Shown here: positions 1 to 6,424 of the stretch, piece by piece
Layout: each line of letters opens with the position of its first letter
Numbering within the stretch: the stretch's first letter is position 1
Source of the DNA: Rhizobiaceae bacterium
GTDB taxonomy: Bacteria > Pseudomonadota > Alphaproteobacteria > Rhizobiales > Rhizobiaceae
DNA: 10,369 nt
Assembly (NCBI GenBank): GCA_014380965.1
Contig: JACMIV010000262.1
Location: 1 to 10,369 of the forward strand
Direction of reading: 5' to 3'
Program-made: the position numbers and the translations under genes
Notes under the pieces: generated by a model
What the model was told of the DNA's origin: nothing
Databases searched by the model: none
What the model saw: the letters and a program-made list of their open reading frames with translations, nothing else

Positions 1-462
1 CCCCTGCACCGCGACGCTCTTGGCATGAAGGCCGGCGACGGTCGTCGCCGTCTCGTCCTTCTCGGCGAGGATCGCCTGGATCTGGCGGAGCGCGACGCCG
101 CGCCGATCCGGCCAGAACAGAATACGCTCCAGCCGGTTGTCCTCCATGATCGGCCCGAAGCGGACATATTCGACGCGCGAGAACGCCTGCACCAGCGCTG
201 CGAAATCCTTCCGCGCTTCGTGAAGCGACTCGCTTCCGGGGCTTGCGCAAAGGTCGTGTTGTCCTTCCGCCATGCGTCGGCCGGCGTCCGCAAAGGCTGC
301 ATAGGACGGGAGCACGTAGCCGTCGACGGCATTACTGACGACATCCGCCCTCGTCACCTCCGCCTCGCCCGCGGCCTTGGCTGGAGCGGGGAAGAAGATA
401 AGGAAAGCTGCCAGCGACGCGGAACGCAAAGCTGCGACAAGGCACGCGAACGAGTGGGTCAT
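1..462 (-). CDS. Imelysin family protein, second of the cluster (COG3489-like); 3' end lies outside the window
   Basis: This is the N-terminal 154 codons of an exported protein whose frame stays open to the window edge. It begins MTHSFAC, has a hydrophobic signal segment (about residues 8-30) and a plausible signal peptidase I site after AKA (about residue 30). Further on, EVTRADVV and a VEYVRFGPI segment followed by a W-P-D-R-R-G stretch resemble the imelysin/M75 helical fold. The start is supported by GGAG (468-471 on the minus strand) five bases upstream, and its ATG overlaps the TGA of the cytochrome gene by four bases (ATGA), so translational coupling is likely. Imelysin-like proteins are periplasmic or outer-membrane-linked and associated with iron uptake; they are generally thought not to be active peptidases. 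Position directly after a di-heme oxidoreductase is the conserved COG3488-COG3489 order. The family call rests mainly on this context plus the visible motifs. The C-terminal half, including any GxHxxE-like motif, cannot be seen. Confidence 0.8.
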   Translation of the reverse strand, partial: MTHSFACLVAALRSASLAAFLIFFPAPAKAAGEAEVTRADVVSNAVDGYVLPSYAAFADAGRRMAEGQHDLCASPGSESLHEARKDFAALVQAFSRVEYVRFGPIMEDNRLERILFWPDRRGVALRQIQAILAEKDETATTVAGLHAKSVAVQG

Positions 463-1988
463 AGCGACTCCAGGAAGGCGATGAGGGAGGCGCGGTCGGC
501 GGCGTTGAGCACTGCAAAGGCGTCGCGCGCGCCTTGCGCTTCGCCTCCGTGCCAGAGGATCGCCTCCGTCAGGTTTCGCGCGCGGCCGTCGTGCAGGAGA
601 AACGTGTGCCCGTTTACCGTTTCCGTCAACCCGACGCCCCAAAGCGGCGGAGTGCGCCACTCCGTGCCGTTGGCGTCGCCGTTGACGGCACCGTCGGCAA
701 GGCCCTCGCCCATGTCGTGCAGGAGAAAATCCGAATAGGGCCAGATGAGTTGGAAGCGCTGGGCCTCGTCGAGCGCGTCGCGGCTCGTGACGAACTTCGG
801 ACGGTGGCAGGATGCGCAGCCGCTCGCATAGAACAGCGACTTGCCGAGCAGAACCGCGGGATCACCGACATCGCGGCGAGCCGGGACGGCAAGGTTGCGC
901 GAGTAGAAGCTGACGAGATCGAGGATGGGGTCCGGCGCCTCCACATCGCCGAGGCGAGGCTGGACGCCGGACGGTGCATCCCGGCAGAGGCTCTGCGCGA
1001 TCGAGCATTCACCGAAGGAATCGGTGACGAGCGGCGTCGAGATGCCGATGTCGCCGGCAAAGGCCTCCGCCGACTGCACCTTGATCGAAGACGCGCTCGC
1101 CTTCCAGCCGAAGCGGCCGAGCACGATGCCGCCGGTTTCGGGATCCCGCACGAGGCTCGGTTTGCCGGAAACGCCGTCGCCGTTTGCGTCTTGAGGATCG
1201 GCCGCGGCCAGGATGTCTTCCGGTGCGATCGCCTCGACGAGGCCGAGCCCGATCATCGGCGGGGCCACGCGGGGGGAAAGGATCGCATCCGGCGCCATCG
1301 GGCCGTAGCGCAGATCCGTCGCCGAATAGGTGGGGTGACGAAGGCTCACCACCGTCCCGTCACCCAGCGTGATCGGGCGCTCCTCGTAGGCGATCTTCAT
1401 CTGCCCTTCGGGCTCGAGGCCTGGAACCGCGAAGTTCTGCAATTGCCCGCCATAGGTCGGCTCGGGAATGCGCAGCATGCTGCGGTCGGCGAGCGCGGAT
1501 CGTTCCGCATCGGTCTTCGGCGGCACCGACAGACGCAGGAACATCGACACGCCGGGCTCGCCGGCTTCCGGCGGGCGGCCGCGTCCGTCCTTCAGATGGC
1601 AGCTCTGGCAGGAACGTGCGTTGAAGAGGGGTCCGAGCCCGTCTGAAGCTTCAGTAGAGGCGGGGGAGGAGACCCAGAACTTGCGAAACAGCGCGTTGCC
1701 GAGCTTGAAGGAGTCCTCGGCTTCGAAGCTCTGGTTGGCCGCGACATGGCTGAACGCGTCGCGATTGACGATCTTGGTCGACGTGCCCGCCCCACCCTGC
1801 ATCGTCTCGAAGGATTCGGGTCCCGCGAAGTCGCGAGCGGGCTTCGTCACGGCCGCGACGCGCGCACGATCCTTCTCCGAGAGATCGCTGCGAACCGGAG
1901 GCGCTGCCCCGATGACGGCCGCCATGGGAATAAGCGCGCCGGCAGACAGGATGAGGCCGAGGAGAACGATCTTTTGGAACGTCGTCAT
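459..1988 (-). CDS. Di-heme c-type cytochrome oxidoreductase (DHOR / DUF1111 family, COG3488)
   Basis: Predicted periplasmic di-heme protein of 509 aa, a usual size for the family. A hydrophobic signal segment (about residues 5-27) follows the ATG at 1988. Two covalent heme sites are visible: CQSCH at residues 127-131 (1596-1610) and CASCH at 391-395 (804-818). A DANGDGVSG loop (about residues 268-276) and the C-terminal LLHDMGEG, TPPLWGVG and HDGRARN segments are typical of this family. The family is annotated as putative thiol oxidoreductase or peroxidase; its true substrate is not established. The open frame continues 44 codons upstream, but that extension looks non-secretory, so the ATG before the signal peptide is preferred. 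Its Shine-Dalgarno is poor: the nearest AAGGAG lies about 20 bases too far upstream, so the start is less certain than the gene. It lies between two imelysin genes, 147 bp after irpA and overlapping the next imelysin. I infer a redox role in periplasmic iron handling. Confidence 0.92.
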   Translation of the reverse strand: MTTFQKIVLLGLILSAGALIPMAAVIGAAPPVRSDLSEKDRARVAAVTKPARDFAGPESFETMQGGAGTSTKIVNRDAFSHVAANQSFEAEDSFKLGNALFRKFWVSSPASTEASDGLGPLFNARSCQSCHLKDGRGRPPEAGEPGVSMFLRLSVPPKTDAERSALADRSMLRIPEPTYGGQLQNFAVPGLEPEGQMKIAYEERPITLGDGTVVSLRHPTYSATDLRYGPMAPDAILSPRVAPPMIGLGLVEAIAPEDILAAADPQDANGDGVSGKPSLVRDPETGGIVLGRFGWKASASSIKVQSAEAFAGDIGISTPLVTDSFGECSIAQSLCRDAPSGVQPRLGDVEAPDPILDLVSFYSRNLAVPARRDVGDPAVLLGKSLFYASGCASCHRPKFVTSRDALDEAQRFQLIWPYSDFLLHDMGEGLADGAVNGDANGTEWRTPPLWGVGLTETVNGHTFLLHDGRARNLTEAILWHGGEAQGARDAFAVLNAADRASLIAFLESL

Positions 1989-2081
1989 GGGTCGCCAGGT
2001 AGGGATGGTTCGGCGCTCCTTGCCCTCAGCCGACAGGAATAGCGTAGACGCGAGCGCAATTGATCTGCGAAAGCAAGCAGT

Positions 2082-2108
2082 GGGGTGGCGCCTTTGTCGC
2101 ACCACCCC
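2082..2108 (-). other. Intercistronic GC-rich hairpin without U-tract
   Basis: A 10-bp stem (one G-U pair when read on the minus strand) encloses a 7-nt loop. Arms are 2082-2091 and 2099-2108. It begins about 28 nt after the stop codon of the IrpA-like gene in the direction of transcription. No T-run follows on the minus strand, so it does not look like a full intrinsic terminator. It could be an RNA-processing or 3'-end stabilising element that lets the first gene be expressed above the cytochrome, or a weak attenuator. That role is inference from position and shape alone. Confidence 0.4.
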
Positions 2109-2135
2109 CACGCGTTTCACCCAAACCTGGCTGTC

Positions 2136-3449
2136 CTACTGGAAGACGGCGTCGGCATTGTCGAGGCTGTCGGAGCCCTCGATGGTGACGTTCTGGATAG
2201 CGAGGGCGGCCACGGCGCGCTCGATGCTGCGGGTCTGGGCGATCAGCCCGTCGATTGCAGTTTGGACGCGTGCGTTGCCCGCCGCATTGCCTTCGCCGAT
2301 CTGCTGGTCGTAGGCCTCGCCGCCTTCCGCTGCCGCGGCAATCGCTTGCATCGCCGTCACGGTCGCATCGAGTTTGGCCGTCAGCTCCGTATCGACCTCC
2401 GGCGCCTTGGTAGCGACGAGATCGGAGACGGACGGGCCTTCCACGACCGAGCCGTCCATGCGGGCGTAGCGGCCGGCATAGACGTTGCGGATGCCGACCG
2501 CGTCGTAGAGATGTGAAACATGCGTGTTGTCGGAGAAGCAGTCGTGCTCCTCCTCCGGATCGTGCAGGAGGAGCCCGAGCTTCATCCGTTCGCCCGCGAG
2601 CTCGCCGTAGGAAAGCGAGCCCATGCCGGTCAGCACCGCCGAAATACCGGCGGCGGGATCGTCGAGGAGCGCTTTGCGGGCGGCACCGTCCGCCGTCCAG
2701 TTTGTCACCATTTCCTCCAGATCGGCGACGAGGAGGTCGCTTGCGGCCGTCAGGAAGGCGCCGCGGCGTTCGCAAGGGTCGTTGGTGCAGGCGGTCGTGG
2801 AGAAGTCGGTCGCCTTGCGGTCGCCGGCGCCCGGCCCGGTTCCGTTGGCGTCCTGGCCCCAGAGCAGGAACTCGATCGCGTGGTATCCGGTCGCCACGTT
2901 CGACTCGACGCCGCCGGCCTCCTGAAGCTTGTCCCGGAGAAGGGCCGGTGTGATCGAGGTCGCGTCGACGCTCTCGCCGCCGATCTCGATCTTCGGGTTG
3001 GCGACGATGTTGGCGACGTAGAAGGCGTTTGAATCGGATTCCGTCCCATAAGGCGGCGCGACGTAGTCGATGAGACCCTCGTCGAGCGGCCAGGCGTTCA
3101 CGCGGCCCTCCCAATCGTCGACGATTGGATTGCCGAAGCGAAAGGCCTCGGTCTGCTGGTAGGGAATGCGCGCCGCCTTCCAGGCCGTCCGCGCCGCCTC
3201 CAAGGTTTCGTCCGAAGCGTCCGCGACGAGGGCTTCGACGGCGGCATCAAGGGCTCTGGCAGTGGCAAGCGAGTCCTCGTAGGTCGCCAGCGCGATATCG
3301 GAATAGGTGGCAAGAACCGCCGCCTCGCTGAGGGAACTCGCGGCCGACGCGTCTTGAGCGAGTGCTGCCCCTGAGCAGAAACCGGAGGCGAGGGGGAGAA
3401 GAAGAGCGAGCGGCAGGAGATGGGCAAGACGTTGCGGACGGTGGGTCAT
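2136..3449 (-). CDS. irpA: IrpA-like imelysin family protein (COG3487), iron-regulated periplasmic protein
   Basis: Predicted exported protein of 437 aa. It has a signal peptide (about residues 1-32, hydrophobic run of Leu/Ala/Pro, cleavage probably after ALA-Q), then an all-alpha imelysin/M75 region. The GxHxxE signature is present as GYHAIEFLLWGQD, with His190 and Glu193. Further family blocks are EAFRFGNPI, RRGAFL, SYGELAGERM and the DCFSDNTH-SHLYDAVG segment. The ATG at 3449 was chosen over an upstream in-frame start (3512) because it precedes the signal peptide and has GGAG (3455-3458) five bases away. IrpA-type proteins were first described as iron-deficiency-induced and needed for growth under iron limitation in cyanobacteria; relatives are bacterial periplasmic iron-uptake components. 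It is first of a three-gene minus-strand set with the di-heme oxidoreductase and a second imelysin. RirA-like and Irr-like boxes lie 118-171 bp upstream of the start. Exact biochemical function is unknown; metal binding by the His/Glu pair is inferred from the family. Confidence 0.92.
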   Translation of the reverse strand: MTHRPQRLAHLLPLALLLPLASGFCSGAALAQDASAASSLSEAAVLATYSDIALATYEDSLATARALDAAVEALVADASDETLEAARTAWKAARIPYQQTEAFRFGNPIVDDWEGRVNAWPLDEGLIDYVAPPYGTESDSNAFYVANIVANPKIEIGGESVDATSITPALLRDKLQEAGGVESNVATGYHAIEFLLWGQDANGTGPGAGDRKATDFSTTACTNDPCERRGAFLTAASDLLVADLEEMVTNWTADGAARKALLDDPAAGISAVLTGMGSLSYGELAGERMKLGLLLHDPEEEHDCFSDNTHVSHLYDAVGIRNVYAGRYARMDGSVVEGPSVSDLVATKAPEVDTELTAKLDATVTAMQAIAAAAEGGEAYDQQIGEGNAAGNARVQTAIDGLIAQTRSIERAVAALAIQNVTIEGSDSLDNADAVFQ

Positions 3450-3566
3450 TCGTTCTCCATCAGAGCCTGGGCTCTGCCCTTTTCGAAGTGGGATCGCTCT
3501 TCGCTGCGGCAAGCATCCGGCTGGATGCGACGCCGACCGGACGCTCGTCCATGGATGAACGGCTAT

Positions 3567-3593
3567 GATTGTTGATCGGCGTTGTCAACAATC
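3567..3593 (-). promoter_or_regulatory. Putative RirA operator (IRO box, TGA-N9-TCA) upstream of irpA
   Basis: A perfect inverted repeat with 9-bp arms, GATTGTTGA and TCAACAATC, separated by 9 bases. Its centre has exactly the TGA-N9-TCA form described as the iron-responsive operator bound by RirA in rhizobia. It starts 118 bp upstream of the irpA start codon. A TTGACA hexamer on the minus strand (3583-3588) lies inside one arm and could be the -35 element, which would fit repression under iron sufficiency. No convincing -10 hexamer is seen at the normal distance. The inner TTGT-CA-ACAA also resembles a GntR-family operator, which is the main alternative. Confidence 0.55.
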
Positions 3594-3603
3594 GAATACT
3601 GTC

Positions 3604-3620
3604 TTTAGAATCGCTCTATA
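3604..3620 (-). promoter_or_regulatory. Putative Irr box (ICE element) upstream of irpA
   Basis: The 17-bp stretch TTTAGAATCGCTCTATA matches the ICE consensus TTTAGAA-N3-TTCTAAA at 7/7 positions in the left half and 5/7 in the right. ICE is the operator of Irr, the heme/iron-responsive Fur-family regulator of Hyphomicrobiales. Its centre is about 32 bp (three helical turns) from the centre of the IRO-like palindrome, on the far side from irpA. If the TTGACA inside the palindrome is the -35, the ICE would sit near -60, a position compatible with activation. The binding and its sign are inference. Confidence 0.5.
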
Positions 3621-3726
3621 TTGGTCGCCTATTTCCGCTCGACCCAATTGCGAAACAAGCGAGTAGAGCCACAGCCATTTCGACTGAACGTCGGGCAACT
3701 CTGCAGGATCGTGTTGCAGCGTCGGC

Positions 3727-4074
3727 TTATCGGAACTCGACGAAGTATCCGAGCGCGGCGAGGGCGACTCCCAGAAGTGCCGCCGTCACCACAGCACTCT
3801 GCAGCGGCTTCGAATAGATCCCGGGAGGAGCTTCCTCCGCAGCGGCACCTTCAGCGCCGGATGGGCGTTGCGGCGTCAGCCAGACGGGATAGCGGGAGGT
3901 GGTGTCGCGACGATGGATGTCGCCGATGGGCGCAGCCTGATCCGCCTTGCCGGTATCTGGGCTCCCATCCGGGCGACGTTCCGCCCCGTCGACCAGACGG
4001 GCGGTTTCGTCGCCCCCCATCAGGATCGTCGGGTCGAGGCCGAAGCCCGGGGGAAGGGGAGGAGGCAAATCCAT
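3727..4074 (-). CDS. Small hypothetical protein with proline-rich N-terminus and C-terminal membrane anchor
   Basis: No family is recognised. The predicted 115-aa product starts MDLPPPLPPGFGLDP and has a polar, charged middle rich in Asp, Arg and Pro. It ends in one hydrophobic segment, SAVVTAALLGVALAALGYF, with only a few residues (VEFR) after it. This suggests a tail-anchored inner-membrane protein with its bulk in the cytoplasm. Codon use (strong preference for G or C at third positions) supports real coding. The start is uncertain: the ATG at 4074 has no clear Shine-Dalgarno, and the frame stays open upstream to a TTG at 4242, but the extension looks non-coding. It is in the same direction as irpA, ending 277 bp before it, with the irpA iron boxes in between, so it is probably a separate unit. 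No obvious terminator follows it. Confidence 0.55.
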   Translation of the reverse strand: MDLPPPLPPGFGLDPTILMGGDETARLVDGAERRPDGSPDTGKADQAAPIGDIHRRDTTSRYPVWLTPQRPSGAEGAAAEEAPPGIYSKPLQSAVVTAALLGVALAALGYFVEFR

Positions 4075-4372
4075 GGGGTGGAGCGATCTGGCGATGACGT
4101 CCGTGGGAAACGTCGAAAATGAGTTTCGGTTCAGGAAGCGTCTTGGGGACAGGCGGGAAGCGGAAGCAGGCCGCCTGTGAACACGCGAAGGGAAGTCGGT
4201 AGCCGGGCAAGAATAGCTTCTGGGAGTATGTTCGTCTTTCAACCGATTTTAATATCCCTTCGCCCCGCAGGGCGCCTTTACCTGCCGCAGTGCAGCATCC
4301 AATAGAAGGCGAGCGCCGCTTTCCCATCATCCGCCGGCGTTCATTCTTCCTGCGTCAGTCGAAAGAAGCACC
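4075..4372. other. Divergent intergenic region between the hypothetical gene and the aldolase gene
   Basis: About 298 bp with no convincing gene. It should hold the promoters for the minus-strand hypothetical gene and the plus-strand aldolase. A TAATAT at 4250-4255 could be a -10 on the plus strand, but no -35 hexamer sits at the usual spacing, so no promoter is claimed. A long alternative minus-strand reading frame across 3851-4330 is judged a shadow. Confidence 0.4.
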
Positions 4373-5287
4373 ATGCTGAGAACCGATACCGTCCGCCAGA
4401 TCCTGTCCTGGTACGAAGGCGAAACGCCAGGCCTGAAGGGCAATCTGTCGCGCCTCCTGATGCATGGCCGTCTTGCCGGAACCGGACGCGTCGTGATCCT
4501 GCCCGTCGACCAGGGCTTCGAGCATGGGCCGGCCCGCTCATTCGCGCCGAATCCCGCAGCGTACGATCCGCATTATCTCTACGAACTCGCGATCGATTCC
4601 GGCGTTTCCGGCTATGCCGCGCCACTCGGCCTTCTCGAACAGGGTGCGGACACCTTCGCCGGCGAAGTGCCGCTGATTCTCAAACTGAACAGCGGCAACT
4701 CGCTCGCCTCCGGCTCGAACGACCAGGCGCTGACCGGCACCGTCGAGGATGCGCTGCGCCTTGGCTGCGTCGGCGTCGGCTTCACCATCTATCCCGGCTC
4801 GGATTCCGCCTACGACATGATGGAGGAGCTCCGCGAGATCAGCCTGCAGGCGAAGTCGCGCGGCCTGATGACGGTCGTCTGGTCCTATCCGCGCGGCGGC
4901 AACGTCTCCAAGGATGGCGAGACCGGCCTCGACATCATCGCCTATGCCGCACACATGGCAGCCCTTCTCGGCGCCACGATCATCAAGGTGAAGCTGCCGA
5001 CCGGCGTCGTCGATCTCGACGCAGCGAAATCGACCTACGAAAAGAATGCGATCCCGCGGGCGAGCGGCGTCGAGCGCGTCCGCCACATCATGCAGGCGGC
5101 CTTCGCCGGCAAGCGTCTCGTCGTCTTCTCCGGCGGCGCGGCCAAGACGCGCGAGGAACTGCTCGACGAAGTCCGCGCCATCCGCGACGGCGGCGGCAAC
5201 GGCTCGATCATCGGGCGCAATTCCTTCCAGCGTTCCAAGGCCGAGGCTCTCGCGCTTCTTGGCGAGGTGATGGACGTCTACGCCTGA
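4373..5287 (+). CDS. fbaB: Class I fructose-bisphosphate aldolase, DhnA/FbaB type
   Basis: Cytoplasmic enzyme of 304 aa predicted to cleave fructose 1,6-bisphosphate reversibly to dihydroxyacetone phosphate and glyceraldehyde 3-phosphate through a Schiff base, acting in glycolysis and gluconeogenesis. It has the archaeal/DhnA-type (beta/alpha)8 sequence: LPVDQGFEHGP near residues 43-53, GVGFTIYPGS near 134-143, WSYPRGG near 170-176, and ATIIKVKLP at 201-209. Lys205 or more likely Lys207 is the Schiff-base lysine. VFSGG and SIIGRNSFQR near the C-terminus form the phosphate-binding end of the barrel. The length is typical of the shorter bacterial members; E. coli FbaB is longer. The ATG at 4373 is preceded by a modest purine-rich GAAAGAAG. 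It appears to be a single-gene unit followed by a hairpin. The family also contains related aldolases for other sugar phosphates, but fructose-bisphosphate is the most likely substrate. Confidence 0.9.
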   Translation: MLRTDTVRQILSWYEGETPGLKGNLSRLLMHGRLAGTGRVVILPVDQGFEHGPARSFAPNPAAYDPHYLYELAIDSGVSGYAAPLGLLEQGADTFAGEVPLILKLNSGNSLASGSNDQALTGTVEDALRLGCVGVGFTIYPGSDSAYDMMEELREISLQAKSRGLMTVVWSYPRGGNVSKDGETGLDIIAYAAHMAALLGATIIKVKLPTGVVDLDAAKSTYEKNAIPRASGVERVRHIMQAAFAGKRLVVFSGGAAKTREELLDEVRAIRDGGGNGSIIGRNSFQRSKAEALALLGEVMDVYA

Positions 5288-5303
5288 TCAAGGCATCGGC
5301 GAC

Positions 5304-5333
5304 GGCGGGAGAAGGCGACAAGCCTTTCCCGCC
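5304..5333 (+). terminator. Hairpin after the aldolase gene, possible terminator
   Basis: A GGCGGG...CCCGCC stem continues inward through an AAGGC/GCCTT stem with one bulged G, around a 5-nt GACAA loop. It begins 17 bases after the aldolase stop. Only two Ts follow the stem, so if it terminates transcription it is a weak or factor-assisted site. Confidence 0.4.
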
Positions 5334-5374
5334 TTCGACGCGCATGTCTTCACGGACTCTGCTATGGTCGCAGC

Positions 5375-5905
5375 ATGACGAACGCGGCTGTCAGACGACC
5401 CCCGACTCCCAGCCGCGGCTTCCGCAAGCCGAAGCCGGACGAAGATTCGAAGAGCTCGGTCCGCGTGGGGCGCGGCATCAAGATCGTGCTCGGGCGTCTG
5501 GTGCTCGGGGTCGCGCTGCCGCTGGCTTCGATGGCTTGTCAAAGTGCGTCCGCAGCCGAATTGCTGATGTTCCACCAAAAGGCATGCGCGTTCTGCGACG
5601 CTTTCAAGCGCGAGATCGCACCGGATTATCCACGCAGTCAGGCGGGGGCGTTGGCGCCTCTGCGCCTCGTCGACATTTGGGAAAGCCGCACCGGCGGCAT
5701 CGAGGGTCTAGAGCCTGCCGTCTTCACGCCGACCTTCGTCCTCGTCGAGGGAGGCCGCGAGATCGGGCGGATGCTCGGCTATCCCGGCCAGCGCTACTTC
5801 TATCCGGAGATCCAGTCGCTGATCGGCCAGCTCGGCGGTCCCGAACCGGCGGCGGAGGCAAGCGGTCTCGATGCCACCGCCTCGTCGGCACCGGCACCGC
5901 GATAG
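5375..5905 (+). CDS. Periplasmic thioredoxin-fold protein with CxxC (SoxS-like)
   Basis: Predicted 176-aa exported or membrane-anchored thiol-disulfide protein. A basic, proline-containing N-terminal tail of about 32 residues precedes a hydrophobic segment (about 37-54), with a possible signal peptidase I site after SASA (about residue 60). A short thioredoxin domain follows: ELLMFHQKACAFCDAF carries the redox pair Cys71-Cys74, and FTPTFVLVEGG carries the cis-proline loop at Pro119. GYPGQRYFY is the usual closing motif of this thioredoxin-like group. The tail after about residue 155 is Ala/Pro-rich and low complexity. Proteins of this shape are often annotated SoxS-like or thioredoxin family and may reduce periplasmic disulfides, including those of sulfur-oxidation or cytochrome c partners; no sox or ccm genes are visible here. 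The long N-terminal tail before the signal is unusual, and the Shine-Dalgarno is weak, so a later start is possible. The gene is convergent with the cytochrome c gene. Confidence 0.8.
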   Translation: MTNAAVRRPPTPSRGFRKPKPDEDSKSSVRVGRGIKIVLGRLVLGVALPLASMACQSASAAELLMFHQKACAFCDAFKREIAPDYPRSQAGALAPLRLVDIWESRTGGIEGLEPAVFTPTFVLVEGGREIGRMLGYPGQRYFYPEIQSLIGQLGGPEPAAEASGLDATASSAPAPR

Positions 5906-5936
5906 CGTACCGCCGACATCTTGTCATCGTCGCGAG

Positions 5937-5969
5937 AACGGCCGGGCGCGGTTGTCGCGTCCAGCCGTT
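5937..5969. terminator. Imperfect hairpin between convergent genes, possible bidirectional terminator
   Basis: Arms 5937-5950 and 5956-5969 pair over 14 positions (12 Watson-Crick, one G-U, one mismatch) around a 5-nt loop. It lies in the 105-bp gap between the thioredoxin-like gene (plus) and the cytochrome c gene (minus). Only a short T-run follows on the plus strand (TTTG) and none on the minus strand. Position favours a shared transcription end, sequence is only moderately supportive. Confidence 0.4.
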
Positions 5970-6010
5970 TGTCCCAGCCCGTCGATCATTCCAGGCTTCG
6001 CAGGTGACGT

Positions 6011-6424
6011 TCAGTTCGCGACTGCAGCGCCTGTCGCATCGAACGTCTTCAGGTAGGCGATGACGTTGGCGATCTCCTCGGGCTTCTTGAGGCCGGCAAA
6101 GGCCATCTTTGTCTTCGCGACCACGGCCTTCGGGTTTGCCAGCCAAGCCGTCATCGCCGCTTCGTCCCAAACCGGAACTGCCGCGACATGGGCCGTCATG
6201 TCCGGCGAGTACTTGTAGCTCGCATCCGACGCAACGGCGCGGCCTATCACGCCATTGAGCTGCGGCCCGATCTTGTTTTTGGCGCCGGGGCCTACCGCGT
6301 GGCAGGCTTGGCACTTGGCGAAGACCTTCTTGCCCGCGGCGGCATCTCCGGCCGATTGGGCCATGGTCGGCGAGGCAAGAGCGATCGCAGCGGCGACGCC
6401 GGCGAAGATTGTCGAGAAGCGCAT
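6011..6424 (-). CDS. Small soluble class I cytochrome c (c-550/c2-like)
   Basis: Periplasmic mono-heme electron carrier of 137 aa. The signal peptide (about residues 1-22) probably ends at TMA-QSAGD. The heme is attached at CQACH (Cys38, Cys41, His42), and Met107 in TKMAFAGL is the expected sixth ligand, so a low-spin His/Met cytochrome is predicted. GPQLNGVIGR and the C-terminal IANVIAYLKTF helix are standard for the class I cytochrome c fold. The start is well supported by GGAGG (6429-6433 on the minus strand) four bases upstream. It probably shuttles electrons between the bc1 complex and a terminal oxidase or another periplasmic partner; the exact partner is not shown by the sequence. The di-heme oxidoreductase further left could in principle exchange electrons with it, but nothing links them apart from proximity. 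Confidence 0.93.
   Translation of the reverse strand: MRFSTIFAGVAAAIALASPTMAQSAGDAAAGKKVFAKCQACHAVGPGAKNKIGPQLNGVIGRAVASDASYKYSPDMTAHVAAVPVWDEAAMTAWLANPKAVVAKTKMAFAGLKKPEEIANVIAYLKTFDATGAAVAN

Noticed and set aside
534..1646. Long plus-strand open frame (370 codons) opposite the di-heme oxidoreductase gene
   Set aside because: It is antisense to a gene with two clear heme motifs and a signal peptide; the product is Arg/Ala/Asp-rich with no recognisable domain, typical of an antisense shadow in GC-rich DNA.
2026..3114. 362-codon minus-strand frame overlapping the IrpA-like gene
   Set aside because: Out of frame with the imelysin gene on the same strand; the product is extremely Arg-rich and has no family features.
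3683..3726. Possible hairpin GCAAC...GTTGC downstream of the small hypothetical gene, considered as its terminator
   Set aside because: Only a 5-bp stem with a loop over 10 nt and no T-run on the minus strand.
4227..4255. TAATAT as the -10 of an aldolase promoter
   Set aside because: No -35-like hexamer at 16-18 bp; a match to a 6-bp AT motif alone is not enough.
5344..6063. 239-codon plus-strand frame over the thioredoxin-like gene
   Set aside because: Out of frame with a gene showing a signal peptide, CxxC and cis-Pro loop; the product is Arg-rich low complexity and runs into the convergent cytochrome c gene.
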